DNA of 64,000 bases from Microvirga sp. VF16 (GTDB lineage: Bacteria > Pseudomonadota > Alphaproteobacteria > Rhizobiales > Beijerinckiaceae), in the NCBI RefSeq assembly GCF_016864375.1, contig NZ_CP069354.1, positions 1,178,001-1,242,000 of the forward strand. The letters are read 5' to 3'. Below, in pieces: positions 30,816 through 40,015 of this stretch (positions are counted from its first letter, which is position 1; each line of letters starts with the position of its first letter). A program made the position numbers and the translations under genes. Below the pieces are notes generated by a model, which saw nothing but the letters and a program-made list of their open reading frames with translations, ran no database searches and was not told the DNA's origin.

Positions 30816-31655
30816 ATGAACCGACCGTCCATCTCCTGGAAGCTCTACATCGCGGCGTTCTATCTCTTCCTGTTCGCGCCGCTCCTCGTCGTGGCGATCT
30901 TTGCCTTCAATGCGAGCCCGTTCCCGTCGCCGCCCTGGCGCGGCTTCACACTCGAATGGTTCACCGGTTCCGGCACTGTGACCGGCAAGCCCGGCGTGCT
31001 GATGGACCCGATCTGGCTCGACAGCATTGGCAACAGCTTCAAGGTCGCGATACCCGTCGCGCTGCTCGCCGTGCTCATCGGCACGGTGAATGCCTGGGTG
31101 CTGGAGCGGGCCGAGTTCCGCGGCAAGACGTTCTTCGCCATGATGATGCTTTGGCCGCTGGTCATTCCCGGCGTAGTGCTCGGCATCTCGATCCTCGCCT
31201 TCTTCTCGCGCGTGGCGAACGGGCTCGAGGATTGGCTTCAGACGGACCTCGATTTCCTGCGGCCGGGCCTGTCGCTCGTGATCCTCGGACAGCTGTCCTT
31301 CATCCTCACCATCTCGACGCTCATCATCGCCGCGCGCCTGCGCAAGTTCGACCGTTCGCTGGAGGAAGCCGCCTTCGATCTCGGCGCGAGCCGCGCGCAG
31401 GTGCTACGCACGGTGACGTTGCCGTTCCTGAGCCCCGCACTCATCGGCGCCGGGCTCGTGGCTTTGCTGATGTCGTTCGAGAACTTCAACACGACGCTGA
31501 TGCTCGTCGGTTCCGATGCCCCGCTGCCGATCGCCATGTATGGCCAGATGCGCGAGGGCGCGTCGCCGGCGATCAATGCGGTGAGCCTATTGCTGATGCT
31601 CGGCGTCGGTGGGATCGCGAGCGTCTTTGCACTGACCTCGAAGGCGGAGCGGTAA
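30816..31655 (+). CDS. ABC importer permease, PotC/PotI type
   Basis: Second membrane subunit, 279 residues with six predicted spans (YIAAFYLFLFAPLLVVAIFA at the N-terminus). The PotC-type opening FNASPFPSPPWRGFTLEWF and the EAA loop EEAAFDLGASRAQVLRTVTLPFLSPALIG (split by the conserved Gly) are clear. SFENFNTTLMLVGSDAPLPI is a frequent PotC/PotI phrase. It is the last gene of the four-gene operon; palindromic repeats start 15 bases after the stop. Confidence 0.92.
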   Translation: MNRPSISWKLYIAAFYLFLFAPLLVVAIFAFNASPFPSPPWRGFTLEWFTGSGTVTGKPGVLMDPIWLDSIGNSFKVAIPVALLAVLIGTVNAWVLERAEFRGKTFFAMMMLWPLVIPGVVLGISILAFFSRVANGLEDWLQTDLDFLRPGLSLVILGQLSFILTISTLIIAARLRKFDRSLEEAAFDLGASRAQVLRTVTLPFLSPALIGAGLVALLMSFENFNTTLMLVGSDAPLPIAMYGQMREGASPAINAVSLLLMLGVGGIASVFALTSKAER

Positions 31656-31670
31656 GTGACCTGAGAGGGT

Positions 31671-31882
31671 GTCATCCCGGATGCCGTAGGCGATCCGGGA
31701 TCGCTATCAGGATAGAACGCTGTCATCCCGGCGAAGGCCGGGATCCGTAACCATGACCTTCGACCCATCCGGCATCGTCAACGGTTCTGGATCCCCGCCT
31801 GCGCGGGGATGACAGTTGTCGAGGTTCATGCGCTGCTCATTCCAGGCCATCCCGGGTTCTGCTTCGCAGCCCCGGGATGGCC
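31671..31882. repeat. cluster of four palindromic repeats
   Basis: Between convergent genes: GTCATCCCGGATGCC...CCGGGATCG (31671-31703), GTCATCCCGGCGAAGGCCGGGATCC (31722-31746, in two arms), GGATCCCCGCCTGCGCGGGGATGACAG (31789-31815, in two arms), and GGCCATCCCGGG...CCCGGGATGGCC (31845-31882). The second and third are related inverted copies. No coding potential is seen in this 252-bp gap. Confidence 0.75.
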
Positions 31883-31907
31883 ACTGGGCGACAATGGCCT
31901 AAAAGTC

Positions 31908-32975
31908 TCACCGTCCCCAGGTGCGCTCCAGAACGTTCACCCAGTTCTCGTAACAGAGCTTGCGCAGGGTCGCTTCGTCGTAGCCGTGCCGGCGCATGGC
32001 ATCGACGAGACGGGGGAGGCCGCGCACATCGCCGATCTCGGCAGGAATCGTCGCGCCGTCGAAATCCGAGCCGAAGCCGACGCCGTCGACGCCCACATGC
32101 TCGATCAGGTAATCCATGTGGCGGATCATCTCCTCCAGCGGCGTGTCGTCGTTGCGCTGGCCGTCGGGGCGGATGAAGGAGGTGGCGAAGTTCACGCCGA
32201 CCATGCCGCGGCTCTCGCGGATCGCGGCAAGCTGCCTGTCGGTGAGGTTGCGCGAATGCTGGCAGATCTCCCAGGCATTGGAATGCGTTGCGACGAGCGG
32301 CGCATCGGAGAGGCGCGCCACGTCCCAGAAGCCCTTCTCGTTCAGGTGCGAGAGGTCGATCATGATCTTGAGGCGATTGCAGGCGCGGACCAATTCGATG
32401 CCGCGATCCGTCAGACCGGGGCCGGTATCTGGCGTCGAGGGGTAGCGGAACGGCACGCCGTGGCCGAAGATGTTGGAGCGACTCCATACCGGGCCGATGG
32501 AGCGCAGCCCGCTCTCATAGAGCACGTCAAGCATGTGCAGATCGGGGTCGATGCCTTCCGCGCCCTCGATGTGCAGGATCGCTGCGAGCCTGCCGGTATC
32601 GATGCATTGGCGGATGTCGGCGGCCGTGCGGCAGATCTTCACCTCGCCCTTCGAGGCGCGTTCGATGCGGATGAGGAGCGAGGCCATGTGCACGGTGACC
32701 TGCTGGCTCGGCGCGAGCGGCAGCTGCGCAGGCAGGGGCACGTCATAGCGCGATTGCGTCATCAGCGCGTCCACATCGACGCCGACGCTGTCGGACGGCA
32801 CATAGACGGCGAAGAACCCGCCGACAAAGCCGCCCTCCTTCATGCGCGGCCAATCAAGGTGTCCGATATTGTCGCCCTCCAGAAAAGCCTGTTCCGGCTG
32901 GATCTTGCCGCGCATCAGGCGGAGGAGGACGTCGTTATGGCCATCGAAGACGGGCATCAGGGAAGAGCGGGACAT
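31908..32975 (-). CDS. membrane dipeptidase (peptidase family M19)
   Basis: A zinc dipeptidase of the renal dipeptidase type, 355 residues. Metal-ligand motifs visible are H-X-D in VFDGHNDVLLR near the N-terminus, the bridging Glu in HIEGAEGIDPDL, and histidines in IDLSHLNEKGFWDVA and VATHSNAWEICQHSRNLTD (a family phrase). The C-terminal FGSDFDGATIPAEIGD supplies the conserved Asp. No N-terminal signal is seen, so it may be cytoplasmic. It lies at the end of the dipeptide-type ABC operon on the same strand, 37 bases from the last transporter gene, so it likely cleaves the imported dipeptides (inference). D-peptide substrates are possible. Confidence 0.93.
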   Translation of the reverse strand: MSRSSLMPVFDGHNDVLLRLMRGKIQPEQAFLEGDNIGHLDWPRMKEGGFVGGFFAVYVPSDSVGVDVDALMTQSRYDVPLPAQLPLAPSQQVTVHMASLLIRIERASKGEVKICRTAADIRQCIDTGRLAAILHIEGAEGIDPDLHMLDVLYESGLRSIGPVWSRSNIFGHGVPFRYPSTPDTGPGLTDRGIELVRACNRLKIMIDLSHLNEKGFWDVARLSDAPLVATHSNAWEICQHSRNLTDRQLAAIRESRGMVGVNFATSFIRPDGQRNDDTPLEEMIRHMDYLIEHVGVDGVGFGSDFDGATIPAEIGDVRGLPRLVDAMRRHGYDEATLRKLCYENWVNVLERTWGR

Positions 32976-33012
32976 GGATCTCGTGCCAAGCAGTTAGAAT
33001 TGAAAATCAGGT

Positions 33013-33792
33013 TCAACCGGCCAGAGCTTCGGCCGGCTGTTTCGTATCCCTCTTAAAGCCCTGGCTCGCCTGGATCAGGGACTGAGTGTATTCGTTCGAT
33101 GCCGCGCCCGAGCGCAACGCCGTAGAGGTGGTTTCCTCGACGGCCTCGCCATGGCGCATGACCAGAAGACGCTCGCACAGATGCGCGACAACTGCGAGAT
33201 CGTGACTCACCAGGATATAGGTCAGTCCCAAGCGGCGGCGCAGATCGTCGAGCAGGTTCAGGATCTCCGCCTGCACGGAGGCATCGAGCGCCGAGGTCGG
33301 CTCGTCGAGCAGCAGCACCTTCGGACGCAGGATCAGCGCACGGGCAATCGCAATGCGCTGACGCTGGCCGCCCGAGAGCTGGTGCGGGTAGCGGAAGCGG
33401 AACGAAGGGCCAAGGCCGACCTCGCGCAGAGCCTGGAGAATGCGCGCCTCCGCTTCCTTCTCGCCGTGAATGGCGAGCGGCTCGGAGAGCGTGCGGTCCA
33501 CCGTATGGCGCGGATGGAGCGAGGCATAGGGGTCCTGGAAGACCATCTGCACCGTGCGGTAGAATTCCTTGCTGCGCGGCGTGGTGACTTCCTTAGCCTC
33601 GACGAGCACGCGTCCACCGCTGATCGGCGCCAGGCCGCAGATGGCGCGCAGCACCGTCGACTTGCCGGAGCCGGATTCGCCGACGAGTCCATAGGCCGCG
33701 CCGGGCTCCACGTGGAAGCTTACGTCCTTGACCGCATCGACCCTGAGGCGGCCGGTGCCGAAGACGACTTGAAGATTCTGGATATCGAGCAT
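33013..33792 (-). CDS. dipeptide-type ABC transporter ATPase, DppF-like
   Basis: Second ATPase subunit of the peptide importer, 259 residues from MLDIQNLQVVFG. Walker A GESGSGKST, Q-loop VFQDPYASLHPRHTV (the typical Opp/Dpp phrase), signature LSGGQRQRIAIARAL, Walker B VLLLDEPTSALD, and switch His in YILVSHDLAVVAHLCERL. The C-terminal oligopeptide-type extension is short. A TTG at 33807 would add 5 residues and sits one base after the preceding gene; the ATG at 33792 starts with the conserved core. Gene order is binding protein, two permeases, DppD-like, DppF-like, dipeptidase. Confidence 0.93.
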   Translation of the reverse strand: MLDIQNLQVVFGTGRLRVDAVKDVSFHVEPGAAYGLVGESGSGKSTVLRAICGLAPISGGRVLVEAKEVTTPRSKEFYRTVQMVFQDPYASLHPRHTVDRTLSEPLAIHGEKEAEARILQALREVGLGPSFRFRYPHQLSGGQRQRIAIARALILRPKVLLLDEPTSALDASVQAEILNLLDDLRRRLGLTYILVSHDLAVVAHLCERLLVMRHGEAVEETTSTALRSGAASNEYTQSLIQASQGFKRDTKQPAEALAG

Positions 33793-33808
33793 CGTTACAG
33801 CGCCCAAG

Positions 33809-34645
33809 TCACAATGCCCAAGCGGGATCGCGGTTCAACGTGGGAAGCGGGCGAACGTCGTTCGCGAGCGTCGGCAGGCAGCGCATCAGCCCTTGAGTAT
33901 AGGGATGCTGCGCCTCGCGCAGGTTCCTTGCCTCCAGCTCCTCGACCACGCGCCCGGCATACATCACCAGCACCCGGTCGCAGAAGGACGAAACGAGCTT
34001 CAAATCGTGCGAGATGAAGATCAGCCCCATGCCGCGTTCGGTGACGAGTTCGTCGAGGATGCGCAGCACCTCCATCGACACGGTCACGTCGAGCGCCGAG
34101 GTCGGCTCGTCGGCGATGAGGAGATCCGGATCGGTCACGAGCATCATGGCGATCATGGCGCGCTGACCCATGCCGCCCGAAACCTCGTGCGGATAGAGCG
34201 AGAAAACGCGGGACGGATCGCGCATCTTCACCGCCTCTAACATGGCGAGCGCCTTGTCGCGGGCTTCCCCGCGTCCGGCCTTGGCATGCGCCTGATAGGC
34301 TTCGATGATCTGCTCGCCGATGGTCATGACCGGGTTCAGCGAATATTTCGGGTCCTGCATCACCATGCTGATGCGTCCGCCGCGCAAGGTGCGCAGCGTG
34401 CGATTCGAGGCGGTGAGCAGATCGATCCCGTCGAAGGCGAGGCGCTTGGCCATCACCTCACCGGGGGGAGGGGTGAGCCCGAGGATCGCGCGGCCCGTCT
34501 GCGACTTGCCGGAGCCGGATTCGCCCACGATGCCGAGGCGCTCGCGGCCGAGCTGGAAGGACACGCCGCGCACCGCTTCCACGGTGCCCGTGCGCAGGTG
34601 AAAGCGGACGCGGAGATCTTCGACGTCGAGAAGCGGCTTCGTCAT
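33809..34645 (-). CDS. dipeptide-type ABC transporter ATPase, DppD-like
   Basis: First ATPase subunit, 278 residues from MTKPLLDVEDLRVRFHLRTG. Walker A GESGSGKSQT, Q-loop MVMQDPKYSLNPVMTIGEQI (split after Pro), signature VSGGMGQRAMIAMML, Walker B LLIADEPTSALD, switch His FISHDLKLVSSFCDR, and the Opp/Dpp C-terminal element QHPYTQGLMRCLPTL. The C-motif VSGGMGQR differs from LSGGQRQR, as is common in DppD. The frame is open further upstream, but that part is the shadow of the permease gene. The start overlaps the permease stop by 4 bases. Confidence 0.93.
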   Translation of the reverse strand: MTKPLLDVEDLRVRFHLRTGTVEAVRGVSFQLGRERLGIVGESGSGKSQTGRAILGLTPPPGEVMAKRLAFDGIDLLTASNRTLRTLRGGRISMVMQDPKYSLNPVMTIGEQIIEAYQAHAKAGRGEARDKALAMLEAVKMRDPSRVFSLYPHEVSGGMGQRAMIAMMLVTDPDLLIADEPTSALDVTVSMEVLRILDELVTERGMGLIFISHDLKLVSSFCDRVLVMYAGRVVEELEARNLREAQHPYTQGLMRCLPTLANDVRPLPTLNRDPAWAL

Positions 34646-35574
34646 TTGGCTGCCTTCGGATCGAGAACGTCGCGCAGGCCGTCGCCGAGCAGGTTGAACC
34701 CGAGGCTCACCACGAAGATGGCCAGACCCGGCATGGCGGCGACCCACCATTGATCGATGAGATAGTTGCGGCCCGTAGCGACCATCGCGCCCCATTCCGG
34801 CATCGGCGGCTGCGCGCCGAGTCCGAGGAAGCCGAGGCCCGCCGCAGTCAGGATGATGCCCGCCATGTCGAGCGTCACGCGCACGATGAGCGAGGAAACG
34901 CAGAGCGGCACCACGTGGCCCATGATGATGCGCGGCGTGGATGCGCCCTGCAACTTTACGGCCGCGATGAAATCGCTGTTTCGGATCATCAGCGTCTCGG
35001 CGCGCGCGATACGGGCATAAGGTGGCCACGAGGTGATCGCGATGGCGATGATCGCGTTCTCGATGCCGGGGCCTAAGGCCGCCACGAAGGCGAGTGCCAG
35101 GACGAGGCGCGGGAAGGCGAGAAAGATGTCGGTGGTCCGCATCAGGACCGTATCGACCCAACCGCCGAGATAGCCGGAGACGGTGCCGACCAGGAGGCCG
35201 ATGGGCGTTGCGATCAGCGCCACCAGCACGACGACGAAGAGCGTGATGCGTGAGCCGTAGACGACGCGGGAGAAGATATCCCGCGCCTGATCGTCCGTGC
35301 CGAACCAATAGGCTTCGCTCGGCGGCAGCAGACGCTGCGTGCGCAGGTCTCCGCCGGCGATCGGCGAATAGGGCGCGATGAAATCGGCGAAGATCGCCAC
35401 GAGGATCAGCAGGATGACGATGCCGAGGCCGACGACGGCGAGTGGATTCCGCGAGAAGGCGCGCCAGCCGAGATAGAAGCGGCCGAGCCGTGCCTGCCAG
35501 CGGGAATGCGGTTCTGCGGAAAGCAGCCAGGCCCGAAGACCTGCGGGTTGTTCAGCGAGAGGGGCGCCGGCCAT
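34642..35574 (-). CDS. dipeptide-type ABC transporter permease, DppC-like
   Basis: 310 residues with the long DppC/OppC cytoplasmic N-terminus (residues 1-40), a first span at about 44-66 (LAVVGLGIVILLILVAIFADFIA) and five more. The family phrase YWFGTDDQARDIFSRVVYGSR follows the first span. The EAA loop reads IAAVKLQGASTPRIIMGHVVP, where the conserved Gly is kept. It is translationally coupled: its ATG overlaps the DppB-like stop by one base and its stop overlaps the DppD-like start. Confidence 0.93.
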   Translation of the reverse strand: MAGAPLAEQPAGLRAWLLSAEPHSRWQARLGRFYLGWRAFSRNPLAVVGLGIVILLILVAIFADFIAPYSPIAGGDLRTQRLLPPSEAYWFGTDDQARDIFSRVVYGSRITLFVVVLVALIATPIGLLVGTVSGYLGGWVDTVLMRTTDIFLAFPRLVLALAFVAALGPGIENAIIAIAITSWPPYARIARAETLMIRNSDFIAAVKLQGASTPRIIMGHVVPLCVSSLIVRVTLDMAGIILTAAGLGFLGLGAQPPMPEWGAMVATGRNYLIDQWWVAAMPGLAIFVVSLGFNLLGDGLRDVLDPKAAK

Positions 35575-36632
35575 CAGCGGGTCCTCGGATCAAGCAAGCG
35601 GTAGAGCAGGTCGGAGACGAGGTTGAGCAGGACGAAGACGGTCCCGATGACGAGAGTTCCGCCGAGCACTGCATTCATGTCCGCGTTCTGCAGCGAGTTG
35701 GTGATGTATTGGCCAAGTCCGGGCCATGCGAAGACCGTCTCGGTGAGCACGGAGCCTTCGAGCAGGTTGGCATAGGACAGGGCGATCACCGTCACGAGGG
35801 GAACGGCCGCGTTGCGCAGGGCATGGCGCCAGATCACACGCATCTCGGACAGGCCCTTCACGCGCGCGGCGATCACATATTCCTGCGCCAGTTCGTTCAG
35901 CATGAACGAGCGCGTCATGCGGCTGATATAGGCGAGCGAGAAATAGCCGAGCAGGCAGGCGGGCAGGATGATGTGCGAGACCGCATCCCAGAACGCATCC
36001 CACTGGCCCTGCATGGCGGTGTCGAGAAGCACGATGCCCGTGATGGGCGTGTAGAGATAGGAATAGGTCACGTCGATGCGGCCCGGGCCTGCGACCCAGC
36101 CGAGCTTGGCATAGAACAGCAGGAGACCCATGAGGCCGAGCCAGAAGATCGGCACCGAATAGCCGACGAGGCCGAGCACACGCACGAACTGGTCGATCAG
36201 CGTGCCGCGCTTGACGGCGGCGAGAACACCGAGCGGAATGCCGATGATGACACCGATGAGCGTGCCGAGCGTCGCGAGTTCGAGCGTCGCCGGGAAGACG
36301 TTGATGATATCCGTCATCACCGGATTGGTGGTGAGAACGGAATTGCCGAAATCGCCGGTCGCGGCCTTCTTCACATAGATGACGAACTGCTCGATCAGAG
36401 GGCGGTCAAGCCCGAGCTCGGTCCGGATGCGCTCATAGACATGAGCCGGTGCGCGGTCGCCGACGATGGCGATGACGGGATCGATCGGCACGACGCGGCC
36501 GATGAAGAAGGTGACGGCGACAAGGCCGAGGAGGGTCGTCATCAGGACGATGACGAACTGGGCGGCTTTCTTAAGGAAGGAGCGGAGGGCACCAACGTGC
36601 CCTCCGCCCCCGTTCATGACTGCTGAAACCAT
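35574..36632 (-). CDS. dipeptide-type ABC transporter permease, DppB-like
   Basis: 352 residues with six spans. The DppB/OppB hallmarks are the first span with LVAVTFFIGRVVPIDPV, the periplasmic stretch LGLDRPLIEQFVIYVKKAATGDFGNSV (residues about 74-100), the EAA loop YVIAARVKGLSEMRVIWRHALRNA and VFAWPGLGQYITNSLQNAD near the end. It starts 7 bases after the binding-protein gene. There is no terminator-like structure between them, unlike in the two other importer operons in this window. Confidence 0.93.
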   Translation of the reverse strand: MVSAVMNGGGGHVGALRSFLKKAAQFVIVLMTTLLGLVAVTFFIGRVVPIDPVIAIVGDRAPAHVYERIRTELGLDRPLIEQFVIYVKKAATGDFGNSVLTTNPVMTDIINVFPATLELATLGTLIGVIIGIPLGVLAAVKRGTLIDQFVRVLGLVGYSVPIFWLGLMGLLLFYAKLGWVAGPGRIDVTYSYLYTPITGIVLLDTAMQGQWDAFWDAVSHIILPACLLGYFSLAYISRMTRSFMLNELAQEYVIAARVKGLSEMRVIWRHALRNAAVPLVTVIALSYANLLEGSVLTETVFAWPGLGQYITNSLQNADMNAVLGGTLVIGTVFVLLNLVSDLLYRLLDPRTR

Positions 36633-36639
36633 CGAAGCG

Positions 36640-38235
36640 TCAGTTCTTCTTCGCCTGTGACACGTCGTTGTCGCTGAACGACGGACCGAGAACGAAGTTG
36701 TCCACGTTCTTGCGCACGGCAGCGACTTCTGTCTGTTGCAGGAAGATCACGAACGGACCATCGTCGAGAACCGACTTCTGCAGTTCCTTGTACATCTGCG
36801 CGCGCTTCTCGCCGTCACGTTCCATCACGGCGGCGCGGGTCTTGGCGGTCAGCGGGCCCGGATCCCAGGCATTACGCCATGCGAGCGGCTTCGCCTTCGC
36901 ATTGTCCGAGTTGTCCTCGTTGGCCGCGAAGGTGTCCGCGTTCGAGTTCGGGTCCTGATAGTCCGAGCCCCAGTTGCCGATATAGATATCGTGCTGGCGG
37001 GCGCGGTACTTGGTCAGAGCCTGCTTGGAATCCATCGGCAGGATCTCAAGCTTGATGCCGGCCTGCGCGAAGGTGGCCTGCATGGCCTGGGCGATGCCGG
37101 TGATCTCGGCGGTGGAGCGGGTGTCCATCGTCACCGTGAAGCCGTCCTTCAGGCCAGCCTTGGCGAGAAGCTCCTTCGCCTTGGCGACGTCGAGCTTGTA
37201 GGGGTTGTTCGTCTCGGCGCCGAGGAAGCCCTTGGGCAGGAAGTTCTGGTGAACGTCGCCCTTGCTCTTCATGATCGTGTCGGCGATCGCCGAGTAGTCG
37301 ACGAGCCACTTCAGAGCCTGGCGAACCTCAGGCTTGGCCAGGTTCGGGTTCTTCTGGTTCAGGCCGAGGTAATAGACCGTTCCCTTCGGGCCGCTCTGGA
37401 TCTTGATGTCCGCATTCTTGGAAACCGCAGCGATCTCTTCCGGGTTCAGGTTGCGGGCCACGTCGATGTCGCCCTTCTCGAGCAGAAGGCGCTGGCTCGC
37501 GGTTTCCTTGATATGGCGGAAGATGACACGGGCGAGAGGGGTCTTCTTCTCGTAGTTCGGGTTGCGCTCGAGGACGAGGACCTCGTTGGCCTTCCAGTCG
37601 CGCATGATGTAGGGACCGGAGCCGGCATACTTGGTCTTGAGCCAGTTATAGCCGAAATCGCCGTCCTTCTCGTTCTGGACCAGCAGCTTCTTGTCGACGA
37701 TCGAGGCGACCGAGTTGCCGAGGCAGTAGAGGACCAGGGTCGGCGCGTAGGCCTTGTCGACCTCGAAGGTCATCTCAAGCGGGCCGGTCTGCTTGACCTT
37801 GTCCTTCACGTTGTCCTTCGTCAGGCCGAACTGGCCGAGAATGAAGGCCGGGGACTTGTCGAGCGCCACGGCGCGGTGGAGCGAATACACCACGTCTTCG
37901 GCCGTGATCGGATTGCCGGAGGCGAACTTGCGGTTGGGCTTGATCTTGAACGTATAGGTCTTGCCGTCGGGCGAGACAGTCCAGGACTCGGCGACCTGTC
38001 CGGAGATCTTCGACACGTCCTTGACGTCGTACGAGATCAGGCGCTCATAGGTGTTGCCGATGATCTCGGACGCGCTGAACTCGAACACCTCTGCCGGGTC
38101 GAGCGAGATGATGTCGTCGCTCTGCCAGGCCTGGACGAGGGTGTCCGGCGGGGTTGCTGCCATGACGGCAGAGAAGGAAGTCGCCATGGTGGCAACCATG
38201 GCTGCGGATAGGAGAAATTTCGGAAGTCGCTTCAT
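36640..38235 (-). CDS. periplasmic dipeptide/oligopeptide-type substrate-binding protein (SBP_bac_5)
   Basis: 531 residues from MKRLPKFLLSAAMVATMATS, a signal peptide with cleavage near AVMAA-TPPDTL. The mature protein opens DTLVQAWQSDDIISLDPAEVFEFSASEIIGNTYERL, the family-5 pattern, with SWTVSPDGKTYTFKIKPNRKFASG soon after (residue about 100) and a C-terminal VRKNVDNFVLGPSF. AAGGGAAT lies before the chosen ATG; the frame is open to 38340, but that addition is not signal-like. Family members carry dipeptides, oligopeptides, heme precursors or nickel; the co-located dipeptidase favours peptides (inference). Confidence 0.92.
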   Translation of the reverse strand: MKRLPKFLLSAAMVATMATSFSAVMAATPPDTLVQAWQSDDIISLDPAEVFEFSASEIIGNTYERLISYDVKDVSKISGQVAESWTVSPDGKTYTFKIKPNRKFASGNPITAEDVVYSLHRAVALDKSPAFILGQFGLTKDNVKDKVKQTGPLEMTFEVDKAYAPTLVLYCLGNSVASIVDKKLLVQNEKDGDFGYNWLKTKYAGSGPYIMRDWKANEVLVLERNPNYEKKTPLARVIFRHIKETASQRLLLEKGDIDVARNLNPEEIAAVSKNADIKIQSGPKGTVYYLGLNQKNPNLAKPEVRQALKWLVDYSAIADTIMKSKGDVHQNFLPKGFLGAETNNPYKLDVAKAKELLAKAGLKDGFTVTMDTRSTAEITGIAQAMQATFAQAGIKLEILPMDSKQALTKYRARQHDIYIGNWGSDYQDPNSNADTFAANEDNSDNAKAKPLAWRNAWDPGPLTAKTRAAVMERDGEKRAQMYKELQKSVLDDGPFVIFLQQTEVAAVRKNVDNFVLGPSFSDNDVSQAKKN

Positions 38236-38435
38236 TGGCCATTCCCTTACAGCGCTCAGAGCGCTTTTTGTTGCGCCAGTATGAATGCAAATCACACAAG
38301 CGCTGTCGAGTCTAGCAACTGGTTTTAAACTGGCAAACATTACGCACCGTGCTTAATGGTCGGGCAGGATGCCGATCCGGGTTGGCCTGAAGGGGCAAAT
38401 TGTGGCAAAGGCTCTCCAACCCTCTTTCCGGATGA

Positions 38436-39842
38436 ATGACAGTGTCTGAAGAAGCCAAAAAATCGGGTGCCAACACCATGTGGGGCGGGCGGTTCTCGTC
38501 CTCCCCCAGCGCGCTCATGGAAGCCATCAACGCCTCCATCGACTTCGACAAGCGATTGGCCTCCCAGGACATCCAAGGATCCATCGCCCACAGCACCATG
38601 CTGGCGCAGCAGGGGATCATCGCCGAGAGCGACCGGGACGCCATCCATCAGGGGCTCCAGCGGGTCCTGGGCGAGATCGAATCCGGAAACTTCTCCTTCT
38701 CCAGGGCGCTCGAAGACATCCACATGAACGTGGAAAGCCGCCTGCGCGAGATCGTCGGTGATCCGGCAGCCCGCCTGCACACGGCCCGCAGCCGCAACGA
38801 TCAGGTCGCTGTCGATATCCGCCTCTGGGTGCGCGACGCCCACGACCGGACCGACGAGCAGCTGACCAGCCTGATGAAGGCGCTTCTGGCCAAGGCCGAG
38901 GCCCATGTGGCGACCGTGATGCCTGGTTTCACCCATCTCCAGAGCGCGCAGCCGGTGACCTTCGGTCATCACCTGATGGCCTATGTGGAAATGTTCGCCC
39001 GCGACCGCAGCCGCATCCGCGACTCGCGCAGGCGCCTGAACGAATGCCCCCTCGGCGCCGGGGCGCTTGCGGGAACGTCCTTCCCCATCGACCGGCACAT
39101 GACCGCGAAGGCGCTCGGCTTCGACGGTCCGACCCGGAATTCGCTCGATTCCGTCTCCGACCGCGACAGCCTGCTGGAGTTCATGGCAGCTTCTTCCATC
39201 TGCGCCATGCATCTGTCACGCCTGGCGGAAGAAATTATCATCTGGATGTCGGCTCCCTTCGGCTTCGTCCGCCTGCCGGACCGCTGGACCACCGGCTCTA
39301 GCATGATGCCGCAGAAGCGCAATCCGGATGCGGCCGAGCTGGTGCGCGGCAAGTCGGGCCGGATTTTCGGCTCCCTGATCTCGGTCCTCACCATGATGAA
39401 GGGGCTGCCGCTGACCTATTCCAAGGACATGCAGGAGGACAAGGAGCAGGTTTTCGACGCCGCCGACAGCATCGAGATCGTGCTCGCGGCCATGACCGGC
39501 ATGATCCAGGACTTGGAGCCGGTGCAGGAGCGCATGGCGGCGGTTGCCGGAGCGGGCTTTTCCACGGCGACCGATCTCGCCGACTGGCTCGTGCGCAGCC
39601 TCAACATCCCCTTCCGCGACGCCCACCACATTACCGGGCGCATCGTCTCGGAGGCGGAGAAGCGTGGCTGCACCCTCGAAGAGCTTCCCCTTGATGCCAT
39701 GCAGGCGGTCGAGCCCAAGATCCATCCGGGCATCTACGACGTGCTCGGCGTCGAGAACTCCGTCCGCTCGCGGACAAGCTTCGGCGGGACCTCGCCGGTC
39801 CGAGTGGCCGAGCAGGTCGCCTGGTGGCGGGAGCGGGTCTGA
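38436..39842 (+). CDS. argH: argininosuccinate lyase
   Basis: Last step of arginine synthesis, splitting argininosuccinate into arginine and fumarate. 468 residues. Typical elements are [60 protein letters not shown], the family signature [16 protein letters not shown] with the catalytic Ser loop, and the ending [15 protein letters not shown]. It is divergent from the peptide importer operon over 200 bp, which contains no other gene. The stop is followed by a heat-shock gene in the same direction after about 170 bp. Confidence 0.97.
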   Translation: MTVSEEAKKSGANTMWGGRFSSSPSALMEAINASIDFDKRLASQDIQGSIAHSTMLAQQGIIAESDRDAIHQGLQRVLGEIESGNFSFSRALEDIHMNVESRLREIVGDPAARLHTARSRNDQVAVDIRLWVRDAHDRTDEQLTSLMKALLAKAEAHVATVMPGFTHLQSAQPVTFGHHLMAYVEMFARDRSRIRDSRRRLNECPLGAGALAGTSFPIDRHMTAKALGFDGPTRNSLDSVSDRDSLLEFMAASSICAMHLSRLAEEIIIWMSAPFGFVRLPDRWTTGSSMMPQKRNPDAAELVRGKSGRIFGSLISVLTMMKGLPLTYSKDMQEDKEQVFDAADSIEIVLAAMTGMIQDLEPVQERMAAVAGAGFSTATDLADWLVRSLNIPFRDAHHITGRIVSEAEKRGCTLEELPLDAMQAVEPKIHPGIYDVLGVENSVRSRTSFGGTSPVRVAEQVAWWRERV

Positions 39843-39898
39843 TCAGCCCTGCCGTTAACCTTCGATTTTAAGCCCTTGCCGGCGCGACTTGGCAGGGG

Positions 39899-39928
39899 CT
39901 TGATAGGGCATGACGCCATAACCATATT
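39899..39928 (+). promoter_or_regulatory. candidate sigma-32 (RpoH) promoter for hsp20
   Basis: CTTGATA at 39899-39905 and CCATATT at 39922-39928 with a 16-base spacer resemble the heat-shock consensus CTTGAAA / CCCCATNT, about 90 bases before the Hsp20 start. The leader that would follow contains a GGCCCC/GGGGCC hairpin and lacks a strong Shine-Dalgarno. The match is imperfect, so this is a suggestion supported mainly by the gene it precedes. Confidence 0.45.
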
Positions 39929-40015
39929 GCTGACAACGGCCCCTCGCGGGGCCACTTGAGCGCCGCATGAGCGGGCTCAAAACCACCGAAGTGCCTCTAA
40001 CCTTGGGCTTCGAAC

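Noticed and set aside
34646..35308. N-terminal extension of the DppD-like ATPase frame to 35308
   Set aside because: The extra 221 residues are an out-of-frame reading of the DppC-like permease gene; the ATPase begins at the ATG overlapping that gene's stop.
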